This document shows positions 1 to 6,557 of a stretch of 7,716 nucleotides of DNA, piece by piece. Where the stretch lies: the NCBI GenBank assembly GCA_038251315.1, contig JBBSBK010000126.1:1-7716 (forward strand), written 5' to 3'. The position numbers and the translations under genes are program-made. The notes under the pieces are model-generated. The model ran no database searches. It worked only from the letters and a program-made list of their open reading frames with translations, and was not told where the DNA came from. Every line of letters starts with the position of its first letter. The stretch's first letter is position 1. This DNA comes from JBBKXP01 sp038251315. GTDB taxonomy: Bacteria; Pseudomonadota; Alphaproteobacteria; Rhodobacterales; Rhodobacteraceae.

Positions 1-139
1 AGGACGCACCGGCATCGACCTCGGGCTGGGCCTCGCATGGCAGCGTGACGGGATGGAGGCGCGGATCGACTATATCGGCCGCTTCCACGACGGCGCCCGC
101 GACAACAGCCTGACTGCGGGCGTCACATACCGCTGGTAA
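1..139 (+). CDS. C-terminal end of an outer-membrane beta-barrel protein (autotransporter-like), partial
   Basis: Only the last 45 codons are present; reading starts at base 2 and stops at TAA 137-139. The peptide begins GRTGIDLGLGLAW and ends TAGVTYRW. It shows alternating polar and hydrophobic residues in two or three short strands separated by turns rich in D, G and N, and ends in an aromatic residue (Trp). This is how beta-barrels recognised by the BAM complex end, and the style is that of an autotransporter translocator domain. The passenger or remainder of the protein lies outside the window, so its substrate or function cannot be told. It converges on the minus-strand metal/redox operon and is unlikely to be functionally tied to it. 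A porin or other barrel is possible; the outer-membrane barrel call is firmer than the autotransporter call. Confidence 0.55.
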   Translation, partial: GRTGIDLGLGLAWQRDGMEARIDYIGRFHDGARDNSLTAGVTYRW

Positions 140-169
140 ACACTCCGTTTGAAGCGTTTGCGCTTTACC

Positions 170-187
170 TTGACCGGCATCGGTCAA
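170..187. repeat. Perfect 7-bp inverted repeat TTGACCG-GCAT-CGGTCAA
   Basis: The arms match perfectly around a 4-base centre. Its position just past the stop of the beta-barrel gene, with no gene starting downstream on either strand, favours an RNA 3'-end hairpin over an operator. It resembles a Crp/Fnr-type palindrome superficially, but the half-site spacing does not fit that consensus. Confidence 0.5.
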
Positions 188-209
188 AGCCCGGCCGCAA
201 CGGGTTTTT
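186..209 (+). terminator. Probable rho-independent terminator of the beta-barrel gene
   Basis: AAAGCCCG (186-193) can pair with CGGGTTTT (201-208), allowing one G:T pair, across a 7-base loop. The run TTTTT follows directly at 205-209, partly inside the stem. It lies about 47 bases after the stop codon of the beta-barrel gene. Two further small hairpins precede it (152-165, AAGCG-TTTG-CGCTT; 170-187). The GC core is only four pairs, so it is a modest terminator. Confidence 0.45.
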
Positions 210-268
210 GGCAAAGGTAGAATGGACCCTCGTCTCACCTTGTCTCGTCTGCTGGATCGGATCCGTGG

Positions 269-372
269 CTAACGCGTTTTGCGTTTTATCTGAAACAGAG
301 GTATCGCAAATCGCGTTCGTCCGAAGGGAGAGGCAGCGACTTGCGATTCAGATCAAACGCAAAACGCTTTAG
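269..372. repeat. 104-bp imperfect inverted-repeat element (MITE/REP-like) between converging genes
   Basis: The left arm 269-294 (CTAACGCGTTTTGCGTTTTA...) matches the reverse complement of 347-372 at 24 of 26 positions. A second inner pair, 304-315 against 335-346, matches at 10 of 12, and the centre holds TTCG-TC-CGAA. The left side carries about nine extra bases (295-303) that would bulge. No coding sequence is seen inside and no clear target-site duplication is visible in the flanks. The whole folds into a long hairpin and could serve as a bidirectional terminator between the converging beta-barrel gene and the minus-strand operon. Its right end supplies the final stop (TAA, 369-371) of the transporter remnant. 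It is either a dispersed palindromic repeat or a one-off terminator; a genome-wide copy count would decide. Confidence 0.6.
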
Positions 373-506
373 ACGGCAACCCCAACGACCGGTCCGACCG
401 TAGCCGTGGCGGGCTATTCATTGGCAAGCGCGCCCCAGAAGGTGACGCGCAATTTCCCCTTCAGAATGCCCGCGCCTCCCGCTGATGCGCCGAGGCCGAT
501 TCGGAA
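369..506 (-). pseudogene. Remnant of the C-terminus of a VIT1/CCC1-family metal transporter
   Basis: Read on the minus strand from about 506, one frame gives FRIGLGASAGGAGILKGK followed by LRVTFWGALA, then an in-frame stop (TAG, 414-416), then PATATVGPVVGVAV and TAA at 369-371. From memory of the family, VIT1/CCC1 (DUF125) Fe/Mn transporters end with a GGA..LR-type loop, RVTFWGALAMA and a last helix of the TAGIGALVG type, so both halves align with a single short disruption. About 46 codons survive, with no start and none of the preceding helices. It begins 13 bases after the ATPase stop, so the operon may once have carried a full transporter gene here, or the fragment was left by a deletion. 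It should not make a functional protein. Family assignment rests on recalled motif similarity only. Confidence 0.5.
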
Positions 507-519
507 TGGGACAGCCTGC

Positions 520-2418
520 TCAGGTGTCGGGTGCGTTCAATTCGGGTAACCTGTGAATTACCGAAGGCGACGGTGCCACCCCGCCCGGCCTGATCCGCAG
601 CGCCCTGAGCGCGTTCAGGATCACCGCGACGTCGATCAGTTCCTGCAACAGCGCACCCTGCACCGGCGTCAGGTAGCCGAACGCGGCGGCGATCATGCCA
701 AGGATCGACAGGCCGATCCCGGCCGCAACGCTTTCCAGCGCGATCCGGCGGGCGCGTTGGGCTACCTCGATTCCCGGCAGCAGGCGGTTCAGATCATCGA
801 CCAACAGCACCACATCCGCCGCCTCGGCCGATGCTGCCGCACCACGCGCGCCCATCGCGACGCCAATATCTGCGGCCGCAAGGGCGGGCGCGTCGTTCAC
901 GCCGTCGCCCACCATCATCACCGGGCCGTTCTTGCGCTCAGTCAGGACCAGAAGTACTTTTTGATCGGGGGTGAGGTCGGCGCGGACGGCGTCCAGACCC
1001 AGACCCTGTGTCACCGCCTCGGCCACCGCGCGTCGGTCACCCGTTGCTAGCAGGATGCGCCCGATCCCCAATCGGCGCAGCCCCGCCAGCAGGTCGGCGG
1101 TGCCCGAGCGCAGCGCGTCGGCCATCACGATATGACCCATCAGTTTTCCATCGACTCCCAAGGACACGACCACCGACCCTGCCGCGACCGTGGCGATTTC
1201 GGCGGCGTCAGCCCCAACCTGCGCGGCGACAAAGGCGGTGCCCCCGACCAAGACCTGCCGCCCGGCGATGGTGCCTGCGACACCTTCGCCGGGCGTTTCG
1301 ACCACGTTTTCAGGCACCGGCAAAGTGGCCCCGCGCCCCTGTGCCGCCGTGACGATCGCCTGCGCGATGGGATGTTTCGAGGCCTGATCAAGCGCTGCCG
1401 CGAAATACAGGATGTCGTCGTCGGACATGTCGCCATGCCGGTCGATGGATACGATCTGTGGCCGCCCGTCGGTCAGCGTGCCGGTCTTGTCGAGGATCAG
1501 CGTCTTGATCCGCGCCAGCGCTTCGAGCGGTTTGGCGCCTTTGATCAGCACGCCGAAATGCGCCGCCCGCGACAGGCCTGCGACCAGTGCCACGGGCACC
1601 GCAAGGATCAGTGGGCAGGGTGTTGCCACGACCAGAACCGCCACCGCGCGGATTGGATCGCCGGTGAACCACCACGCGGCGGTCGCAAGTACGACCGTGA
1701 CCACAAGAAAAAGCAGGGAATAGCGGTCGGCCAACCGGGCCATCGGCGCCTTTGATGCCTGCGCCGCCTCGACCAGCCGGACGATCCCGGCATAGGTACT
1801 GTCCGCCGCCCGCCGGGTGACCCGCAGATCGAAGGCATCGCCGGCGTTGGTCGATCCGCTCATCACCTCGTCGCCTTGGCTAAGCCGGGCGGGCATGGAT
1901 TCGCCGGTCAAAGCCGACTGGTCCAGCATGGCGCTGGTGCTGGCGACCGTGCCATCGACCGGGGCCACGTCGCCCTGGCGGATCAGCAGCAGATCGCCGG
2001 GCGCGATGTCGTCCAGCGGCACCTCGTCCAGCGCACCGTCGTGGTGCCGCGTGGCGGTCCGGGGGACACGCGATAACAGATCGCTCATCTCGCGCCGTGC
2101 GCGGCTTTGGGCAAAGCTTTCAAGAAAGGTGCCGCCCGAATACATCAGCGCGACCACCGCCGCTGCCAGTTCTTCGCCAAACAACAGCGCGGCCGACATC
2201 GACAGCGCCGCCACGATATCAAGCCCGACCTCGCCCCGTAAAAGGCTGCGCACGATCTCGACGACAAGGGCCGCAAGAACCGGGATGACGCCCGCCGCCC
2301 AGACAAGGGTGGCGAGGTCTGTCCGCGACCCTAGCCACAGGCCCACCCCGACAACCAAGCCCAACAGCGCAATGGCCATTAAGGCCACATTCAATCGATC
2401 ATGCAGCAAGGGTTTCAC
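520..2418 (-). CDS. Heavy-metal-translocating P1B-type ATPase with TPCP motif
   Basis: A 632-residue metal-exporting or metal-trafficking pump of the inner membrane, powered by ATP. All P-type signatures are present: TGES (171-174, actuator), TPCP in a membrane helix (266-269), DKTGT with the phosphorylated Asp310, the SKHPIA motif of the nucleotide domain (348-352), TGD (459-461) and GDGVNDAP (504-511). Predicted helices lie near 11-30, 36-56, 64-103 (two), 233-252, 257-282, 565-583 and 587-603; the last contains ELIDVAVILNALR. There is no N-terminal HMA or CxxC metal-binding domain. The usual CPC of Cu or Zn/Cd pumps is replaced by TPC, as in the group called P1B-5, where Sinorhizobium Nia is linked to Ni and Fe; the C-terminal haemerythrin domain of Nia is missing here. 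The start is GTG; it overlaps the ApbE stop as GTGA (2415-2418), so translation is probably coupled, and AAGG lies a few bases upstream. The metal is not certain. Confidence 0.93.
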   Translation of the reverse strand: MKPLLHDRLNVALMAIALLGLVVGVGLWLGSRTDLATLVWAAGVIPVLAALVVEIVRSLLRGEVGLDIVAALSMSAALLFGEELAAAVVALMYSGGTFLESFAQSRARREMSDLLSRVPRTATRHHDGALDEVPLDDIAPGDLLLIRQGDVAPVDGTVASTSAMLDQSALTGESMPARLSQGDEVMSGSTNAGDAFDLRVTRRAADSTYAGIVRLVEAAQASKAPMARLADRYSLLFLVVTVVLATAAWWFTGDPIRAVAVLVVATPCPLILAVPVALVAGLSRAAHFGVLIKGAKPLEALARIKTLILDKTGTLTDGRPQIVSIDRHGDMSDDDILYFAAALDQASKHPIAQAIVTAAQGRGATLPVPENVVETPGEGVAGTIAGRQVLVGGTAFVAAQVGADAAEIATVAAGSVVVSLGVDGKLMGHIVMADALRSGTADLLAGLRRLGIGRILLATGDRRAVAEAVTQGLGLDAVRADLTPDQKVLLVLTERKNGPVMMVGDGVNDAPALAAADIGVAMGARGAAASAEAADVVLLVDDLNRLLPGIEVAQRARRIALESVAAGIGLSILGMIAAAFGYLTPVQGALLQELIDVAVILNALRALRIRPGGVAPSPSVIHRLPELNAPDT

Positions 2419-3398
2419 GATGTTTGCACCTTGGCGTCTGGCCCTGGAACGCCCGCGAACAGATGGCCGACGCGGGTTTCAAGCAGATTTTCGCCCTCTC
2501 GATCAAGGAACAGAGCGTCCAGATTATGTCTACGCGCCAATGCCGCGCCGTCCAAGCGTCCTGTTACCATCAGCGCCGTTGCCCAGGCATCCGCCGCCAT
2601 GCAGGTTTCGGCAACGACCGTGACCGATGCGGGCGGCGTGGCAAGCGGGCCGCCGCGTGCGGGGTCCATCGTATGCGACAGTTTTTGCGCGCCCACCGCA
2701 ACCCAGTGTCGGTAATCGCCGGATGTGGCGACGGCGGCGTCGTGCAGAGCCAAGATGCTGTGCGGGGCCCTTTCTCGATGATCGGGCCGCTCGATCGCGA
2801 CGGTCCAGGGCGCACCACCGGGTTGCAGGCCCAAGGCCCGCAATTCGCCGTCGATGCCCACCAGTGCGTCCGCGATGCCAAAGGTGCCTGCAATTTCGGC
2901 CAGACGGTCGACGCCGTATCCCTTGGCAATGCCCGACAGATCAAGGGTCAGGGGGCCATGTTTGCGGGCCTGGCCCATGCTCACGTCCAACTCCAGCATC
3001 GCATGCGCCGGGCGGCGTTTGCAGGCCAGTGCTGTGCGAATGGCCGCCTCATTGGCCTTCGCTGGCCCAAAGCCCCAGGCGGCGACCACATCACCCATCC
3101 CGATGTCCAAGGCCCCGCCCGATGCACGGCCAATCTCCAGTGCGGCAGCCAACACCACCATCAGGCGGGGCGGCACATCGACCCAGATATCCGGCCCCGC
3201 CGCGTTGAGGCGCAGCAGGTCGCTGTCGGGCTTCCACGTGGACATCTGGGTGTCCACCTCGGCCACCGCTGCCTGCATCGCCGCCGCGACCGGGGCCGCA
3301 TCGAAACGGGTCGGCATATGGAACAAAGCCGACCAGCGCGTGCCCATCGTCGGGCCGTTCAGCGCGTGGCGGCGCAGGTCAGTAAACGTCTTCGCCAT
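2415..3398 (-). CDS. apbE: FAD:protein FMN transferase (ApbE/Ftp), no visible signal peptide
   Basis: A 327-residue ApbE-family enzyme, which moves FMN from FAD onto a Ser/Thr of a target flavoprotein in a Mg-dependent reaction. Family motifs in order: GPTMGT (15-20), MSTWKPDSDLLRLN (52-65), LDLSGIAKGYGVD (152-164, FAD pocket), GIDGELRALG (181-190), ATSGDYRHW (224-232), SHTMDP (241-246) and TCMAADAWATAL (265-276, with the metal-binding Asp/Thr region). The ATG is well supported: AAGGGG lies five bases upstream and an in-frame stop precedes it with no other start. It overlaps the reductase gene by 20 bases and the ATPase by four. Oddly, only 14 residues precede GPTMGT, so there is no Sec, Tat or lipoprotein leader, although bacterial ApbE usually acts outside the cytoplasm. 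The likely target is the DUF2271 protein two genes upstream. Confidence 0.92.
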   Translation of the reverse strand: MAKTFTDLRRHALNGPTMGTRWSALFHMPTRFDAAPVAAAMQAAVAEVDTQMSTWKPDSDLLRLNAAGPDIWVDVPPRLMVVLAAALEIGRASGGALDIGMGDVVAAWGFGPAKANEAAIRTALACKRRPAHAMLELDVSMGQARKHGPLTLDLSGIAKGYGVDRLAEIAGTFGIADALVGIDGELRALGLQPGGAPWTVAIERPDHRERAPHSILALHDAAVATSGDYRHWVAVGAQKLSHTMDPARGGPLATPPASVTVVAETCMAADAWATALMVTGRLDGAALARRHNLDALFLDREGENLLETRVGHLFAGVPGPDAKVQTS

Positions 3399-5583
3399 AA
3401 CGACCCCTTGCTTTCAACATCGCAGGGGTCAGGCCTTGCGGCGCCAGAATATCCGTCAGCGCATCGGCCACGCCTGCGGCCATGTCACGACCACCACAGA
3501 CCAGCACCTGCGCCCCGTCGGCGATCAGTTGCGCGATCCGCGCACTATCGAGGCGCAGTGCATCTTGAACGTAAGCTCGCTTTGCAGTGCGCGAGAATGC
3601 CGTGCTGACCGATGCAAGCCGACCATCGGTCTGCCACGCGGCCAATTCGTCTCCGTATAGCAGGTCACTGTCAGCGTGCCTTGCGCCGAACCACAGGTGC
3701 ATCGGGCGGTGCGCTGCGTTTGCGCGCGCAAATCCTGCCAGCGGCCCGATCCCGGTTCCGGCCCCGATCAGGATGACCGGCGCACGCCCCCGCTTTGGCC
3801 GGAAATCGGCATTGCGCCGGATAAAGGCACGAACTGCGTCGCCGGGTGTCAGATCAAGCAGTTGTCCCGAACAAAGGCCGCCGGGGTATCGGCTGACACA
3901 AATTTCGGCAAACCCATCGCGGCGCGCCGAGGCCAGCGAATAAAAGCGCGGGATTGGCGACCCTTCGGGAAGGACCCCCAGCAGATCGCCGGCCGCAAAG
4001 CCCGCCAAACCACGCCCTGTCAGATGGCGCCAAAGCGGGCGGCGTGGCAGGGCAAAGCGCAGGATCGCAGTGGGTGCCTGCACCTCGGCCCCATAGTCGC
4101 GGCGTGATATCAGGGTCAGCGCGACGCTGGCCGGCATTGCGGGCTGGTGGTTCAATTCCAGCGGCACCCCGACAACTGCGCCAAACTCCCGGCCCCAGCG
4201 GGCAAAGTCTTGCGGCGATTGGCGATCGACGGTGTCCAGCGGCAGCAGCAGCGGCCACCCTGACGCCGTGGCGGCCGTGACGACATCATGCGCATAGGCG
4301 CAAAAGGCGCGAAAGCTGCGGTCGCCAAACCCAAGCACGACCAGCGGGATCCTGTCGTGCGATCCCGCTGCAAGCCGATCAAGAAACCCCCTGGCCGAGG
4401 CCGGTGGCGCCCCGTCGCCGTAGGTTGCGGCCAACACCACGATGCGTTTTGCGCGGCCATAGCGGGCGGGCGCAAAGGCCTGCATCGGTGCAACATGCAC
4501 CCGCTGTCCGGCTGCCGTCAGCGCCGCTTGCAGCGTCGCGGCAAACCCCCCGGTGCTGCCGCTTTCGCTGCCAACCAGCAGAATGGTATCGGCCTGCCCG
4601 GCGGCCACATTACCGCGCAGACGGGGTCGCCCGCGCCGCCCGGCCAGCCACATCCAGACTCCGGTTCCGGCCATGACAGGCACGCCAAGGGCCATCAGTC
4701 CCAGGATCAGCCCCAAAACAGAAGCCCCGCGGCCGGTGTGCAGCATGTAGATGGTTTCATTCACCTTTTCCCATCCCCCGGTATCGTTCCAGGCGACCAA
4801 TTGGCCCGTGCCCTGATCGAGGTAACCTTCGCCAGCAGCGGTCTTGAGCGTGTAGGCATCGGTCGGATCGTCGGGCGTGGGAAAAGTCAGATCACGCAGG
4901 GCCGAAACCGGCGTGTCCCGCAGCGCGGGCATGTCGGACAAAGGCACCCCGGTCTGGCCACTGACGGCGGGCATCGGCGGCGGACCGGCACCCTCGGGCA
5001 CAAACCCGAAGGTCGATGCCGTCATCCACAGTGCGGTCAGTGATGACAACAGCAATCCGGCCACGGAAATTCGGGCGATTTGGACATGCAGCCGTCCGGG
5101 CAGCGGCCCCTTGAGGCGGGCAAGCACCCGCCGCCAGCCACCCGTGCGCCGCGCGACCAACACCATGCCCGAAAACGACAGCAGCAGCATTGCGCCAGCA
5201 CCCGCCGCCGTCACGAACCGCCCGGTGTCATCAAGAAAAAGCGACCGATGCAGATTTTTAAGCCAGCGCTCGACAACGGATGCATCCGCACCGCTAACAC
5301 CAGCCCCGGTAGTCGTGTCGATGACGGCAGCGCCCGGTGTGCCGGACTCGAACCAATAGGCAGTGATCGCACCTGACGGCGCACGCCGGATCTGTTCGAC
5401 ACCGGGGTAGACCGTTCTGATCCGGGCGGCCAGCGTGGCGACACTCAGCCCCTCCTCGGCCTGCGCCGGGGTGCGGACCGATTCGATCGCCGGAAAGACC
5501 GACAGCGCGGCCCCCGACAGGGCCAGCACCACCAGCAACAGGGCAGCTATCAGACCGGGCCAGCGGTGCAGGGAACGCAGCAT
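3379..5583 (-). CDS. PepSY transmembrane / flavodoxin / FAD-NADPH reductase fusion
   Basis: A membrane-bound electron-transfer protein of about 735 residues (numbering from the GTG at 5586). The N-terminal half is a PepSY_TM module: helices near 11-33, 124-145, 171-192 and 287-316, with periplasmic PepSY-like loops near 35-120 and 215-283. Histidines H7 and H167 fall at the cytosolic ends and H113 and H282 at the periplasmic ends of helices, fitting two haem sites. The cytosolic half resembles CysJ or P450 reductase: flavodoxin about 334-470 (GSESGSTGG, AATYGDGAPP, LGFGDRSF), FAD domain with RFYS (547-550) and GGLCSGQLLDL (569-579), NADPH domain with GAGTGIGPLAGF (608-619), FGAR..DSDLLYGDEL, KRAYVQDAL, VCGGRDM and the terminal RYGEDVY. 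It should pass electrons from NADPH across the membrane, perhaps to a ferric chelate or to the flavinylated DUF2271 protein. The frame opens with GTG at 5586, but the ATG at 5583 is better placed after GAGGG (5588-5592). Confidence 0.88.
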   Translation of the reverse strand: MLRSLHRWPGLIAALLLVVLALSGAALSVFPAIESVRTPAQAEEGLSVATLAARIRTVYPGVEQIRRAPSGAITAYWFESGTPGAAVIDTTTGAGVSGADASVVERWLKNLHRSLFLDDTGRFVTAAGAGAMLLLSFSGMVLVARRTGGWRRVLARLKGPLPGRLHVQIARISVAGLLLSSLTALWMTASTFGFVPEGAGPPPMPAVSGQTGVPLSDMPALRDTPVSALRDLTFPTPDDPTDAYTLKTAAGEGYLDQGTGQLVAWNDTGGWEKVNETIYMLHTGRGASVLGLILGLMALGVPVMAGTGVWMWLAGRRGRPRLRGNVAAGQADTILLVGSESGSTGGFAATLQAALTAAGQRVHVAPMQAFAPARYGRAKRIVVLAATYGDGAPPASARGFLDRLAAGSHDRIPLVVLGFGDRSFRAFCAYAHDVVTAATASGWPLLLPLDTVDRQSPQDFARWGREFGAVVGVPLELNHQPAMPASVALTLISRRDYGAEVQAPTAILRFALPRRPLWRHLTGRGLAGFAAGDLLGVLPEGSPIPRFYSLASARRDGFAEICVSRYPGGLCSGQLLDLTPGDAVRAFIRRNADFRPKRGRAPVILIGAGTGIGPLAGFARANAAHRPMHLWFGARHADSDLLYGDELAAWQTDGRLASVSTAFSRTAKRAYVQDALRLDSARIAQLIADGAQVLVCGGRDMAAGVADALTDILAPQGLTPAMLKARGRYGEDVY

Positions 5584-5590
5584 CACACCC

Positions 5591-6061
5591 TCACATGGCG
5601 TAGGCGAACGCGGCGATGTAGCGCCGACCGGGCGTGGCCTGACCTGCCCCCGCCGTGGTCAGCGGCACCGCGATTTCATTGGGGCTGTTGCGCATTTCCT
5701 CGGAGGCGGCGTCGATATGCAGGACATAGCCTGCGTCGAACAGCGCATCGGCCAGGTCGAGCGTCACCGTCAATGACCGCCCCGACCCGACGCTTGCGCC
5801 GGTGATCCCGTTGATTTCGGACGGGTTTCCGCCGGTGGCCTGATACCAATCACTCAGATGTTGGTAGTATTGCGACCTGCCGCCCGCCATCCACAGGCTG
5901 CCCAGATAGGCCCCCTGCGCATCGGTCACATAAAGCGCGAGGTAGGCCGGGTTGCCGCCATAGGCATTCATCGTGGTTGTCAGGGTCACGGGACGCGCCA
6001 GCGCCAGTTCGGGCATGACAAGTGCTGTCGAAAGGGCCAGTGCGGCTAGAAGGGTCTTCAT
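5591..6061 (-). CDS. Exported DUF2271-type protein with ApbE flavinylation motif
   Basis: A 156-residue protein with a Sec signal peptide (1-22, cleavage likely after ALA). The mature part begins PVTLTTTMNAYGG and contains ALYVTDAQGAYLGSLW and a C-terminal YIAAFAYAM, which fit DUF2271 periplasmic proteins found beside PepSY reductases. The key feature is NGITGAS at 84-90: T87-G-A-S90 matches the S/T-G-A-T/S motif at which ApbE attaches FMN in NqrC and RnfG, making Ser90 the probable acceptor. The Asp usually found three residues before the motif is Asn84 here. It is read just before the reductase, with four or so bases between, and after a strong GGAGA site six bases ahead of its ATG. Its role would be a periplasmic FMN electron carrier receiving electrons from the membrane reductase. 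Family call is from recalled sequence style; the motif is seen directly. Confidence 0.78.
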   Translation of the reverse strand: MKTLLAALALSTALVMPELALARPVTLTTTMNAYGGNPAYLALYVTDAQGAYLGSLWMAGGRSQYYQHLSDWYQATGGNPSEINGITGASVGSGRSLTVTLDLADALFDAGYVLHIDAASEEMRNSPNEIAVPLTTAGAGQATPGRRYIAAFAYAM

Positions 6062-6113
6062 GGTTTGTCTCCGATGATGGGGTCAAATGGGGGATCGTTG
6101 CGCGTGAAACCGG

Positions 6114-6449
6114 TCAGTTCATCTGCACCTGCGGCAGTGTGCCGGTGCCGAACAGCCCGTTGGCCGGTGGGGCCACAGTGCCTGCCGGGGCCGGGTTCGC
6201 AGCGCCAGCGTACCCTGCGCCTTCGTCGTCATCTTCGCAGTCGTCGTCTGCGGATCGTCGACTTGCGTGGTCCCCATCGTCGTCGTCGTCATCTTCGCCG
6301 CTGGCAAGGATCAGCATGGCATCCCTGTCCGCTGCGACGGCCATTGACGGGGCAAGGGTTTGCGCACTGCGGACGGCCCCGATGGCCGGAATGGCGACCA
6401 GTGCCGCAAGCGCGGTGGTCAAGGCAAGAAGAGTGTGGGTGGTGGTCAT
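6114..6449 (-). CDS. Exported Asp-rich small protein of unknown function
   Basis: A 111-residue protein I cannot assign to a characterised family. It has a clear signal peptide (hydrophobic stretch 7-21, likely cleavage after Ala25). The mature chain is short and mostly disordered in look: an acidic run E52-D58 followed by GDH, then DDDCEDDDE at 68-76 with the only cysteine (C71), then an Ala/Gly/Pro-rich linker and a C-terminal tail reading APPANGLFGTGTLPQVQMN. The acidic runs could bind cations such as iron or calcium, but that is inference. The ATG is supported by AGGAGA five bases upstream (6455-6460). It sits between the PepSY and DUF2271 genes, all three exported, so it probably acts in the periplasm with the redox system. 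The 52 bases to the next gene hold only that gene's ribosome site. Confidence 0.8.
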   Translation of the reverse strand: MTTTHTLLALTTALAALVAIPAIGAVRSAQTLAPSMAVAADRDAMLILASGEDDDDDDGDHASRRSADDDCEDDDEGAGYAGAANPAPAGTVAPPANGLFGTGTLPQVQMN

Positions 6450-6507
6450 GGCTGTCTCCTGTGGTTGCGCCGATGAAGGGGGAATCGCACGGCGACCTGA
6501 TCGCTTG

Positions 6508-6545
6508 CTGACGCGCCCGCGGTTTCCGCTTCAGCCGGGCGTCAG
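6508..6545 (-). other. Intergenic hairpin between the PepSY and Asp-rich genes
   Basis: In the 108-base gap, CTGACGCCCG (minus strand, from 6545) pairs with CGGGCGCGTCAG (ending 6508) with a two-base bulge; a nested GCGG-AAA-CCGC (6519-6529) competes with the inner pairs. No U-run follows, so it is not a standard terminator. It begins 13 bases after the PepSY stop. It may protect or process the mRNA so that the upstream PepSY gene is expressed at a different level from the rest of the operon. Confidence 0.45.
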
Positions 6546-6557
6546 GAACACGCGGCC

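Noticed and set aside
170..187. TTGACCG-GCAT-CGGTCAA as an FNR/CRP-type operator
   Set aside because: The Fnr consensus TTGAT-N4-ATCAA needs a different half-site spacing, and no gene starts downstream on either strand; a 3'-end hairpin is more likely.
1817..2623. 268-codon open frame on the plus strand
   Set aside because: Antisense to the ATPase gene, whose motifs are all intact in its own frame; the product is a low-complexity S/R/P/A-rich string.
2424..3608. 394-codon open frame on the plus strand
   Set aside because: It lies antisense across the ApbE gene and the end of the reductase gene. Its translation is rich in R, H, Q and C with no recognisable motif, as expected of a shadow frame in GC-rich DNA.
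5262..5307. TTTGAG and VSGAD in the first PepSY loop of the reductase as a flavinylation site
   Set aside because: Neither TGAG nor SGAD has the required Ser/Thr at the acceptor position, so they do not match the ApbE motif.
5996..6061. Tat signal on the DUF2271 protein, which would let it fold and be flavinylated before export
   Set aside because: The leader begins MKTLLAALALSTALVM with no twin arginine, so it is an ordinary Sec signal.
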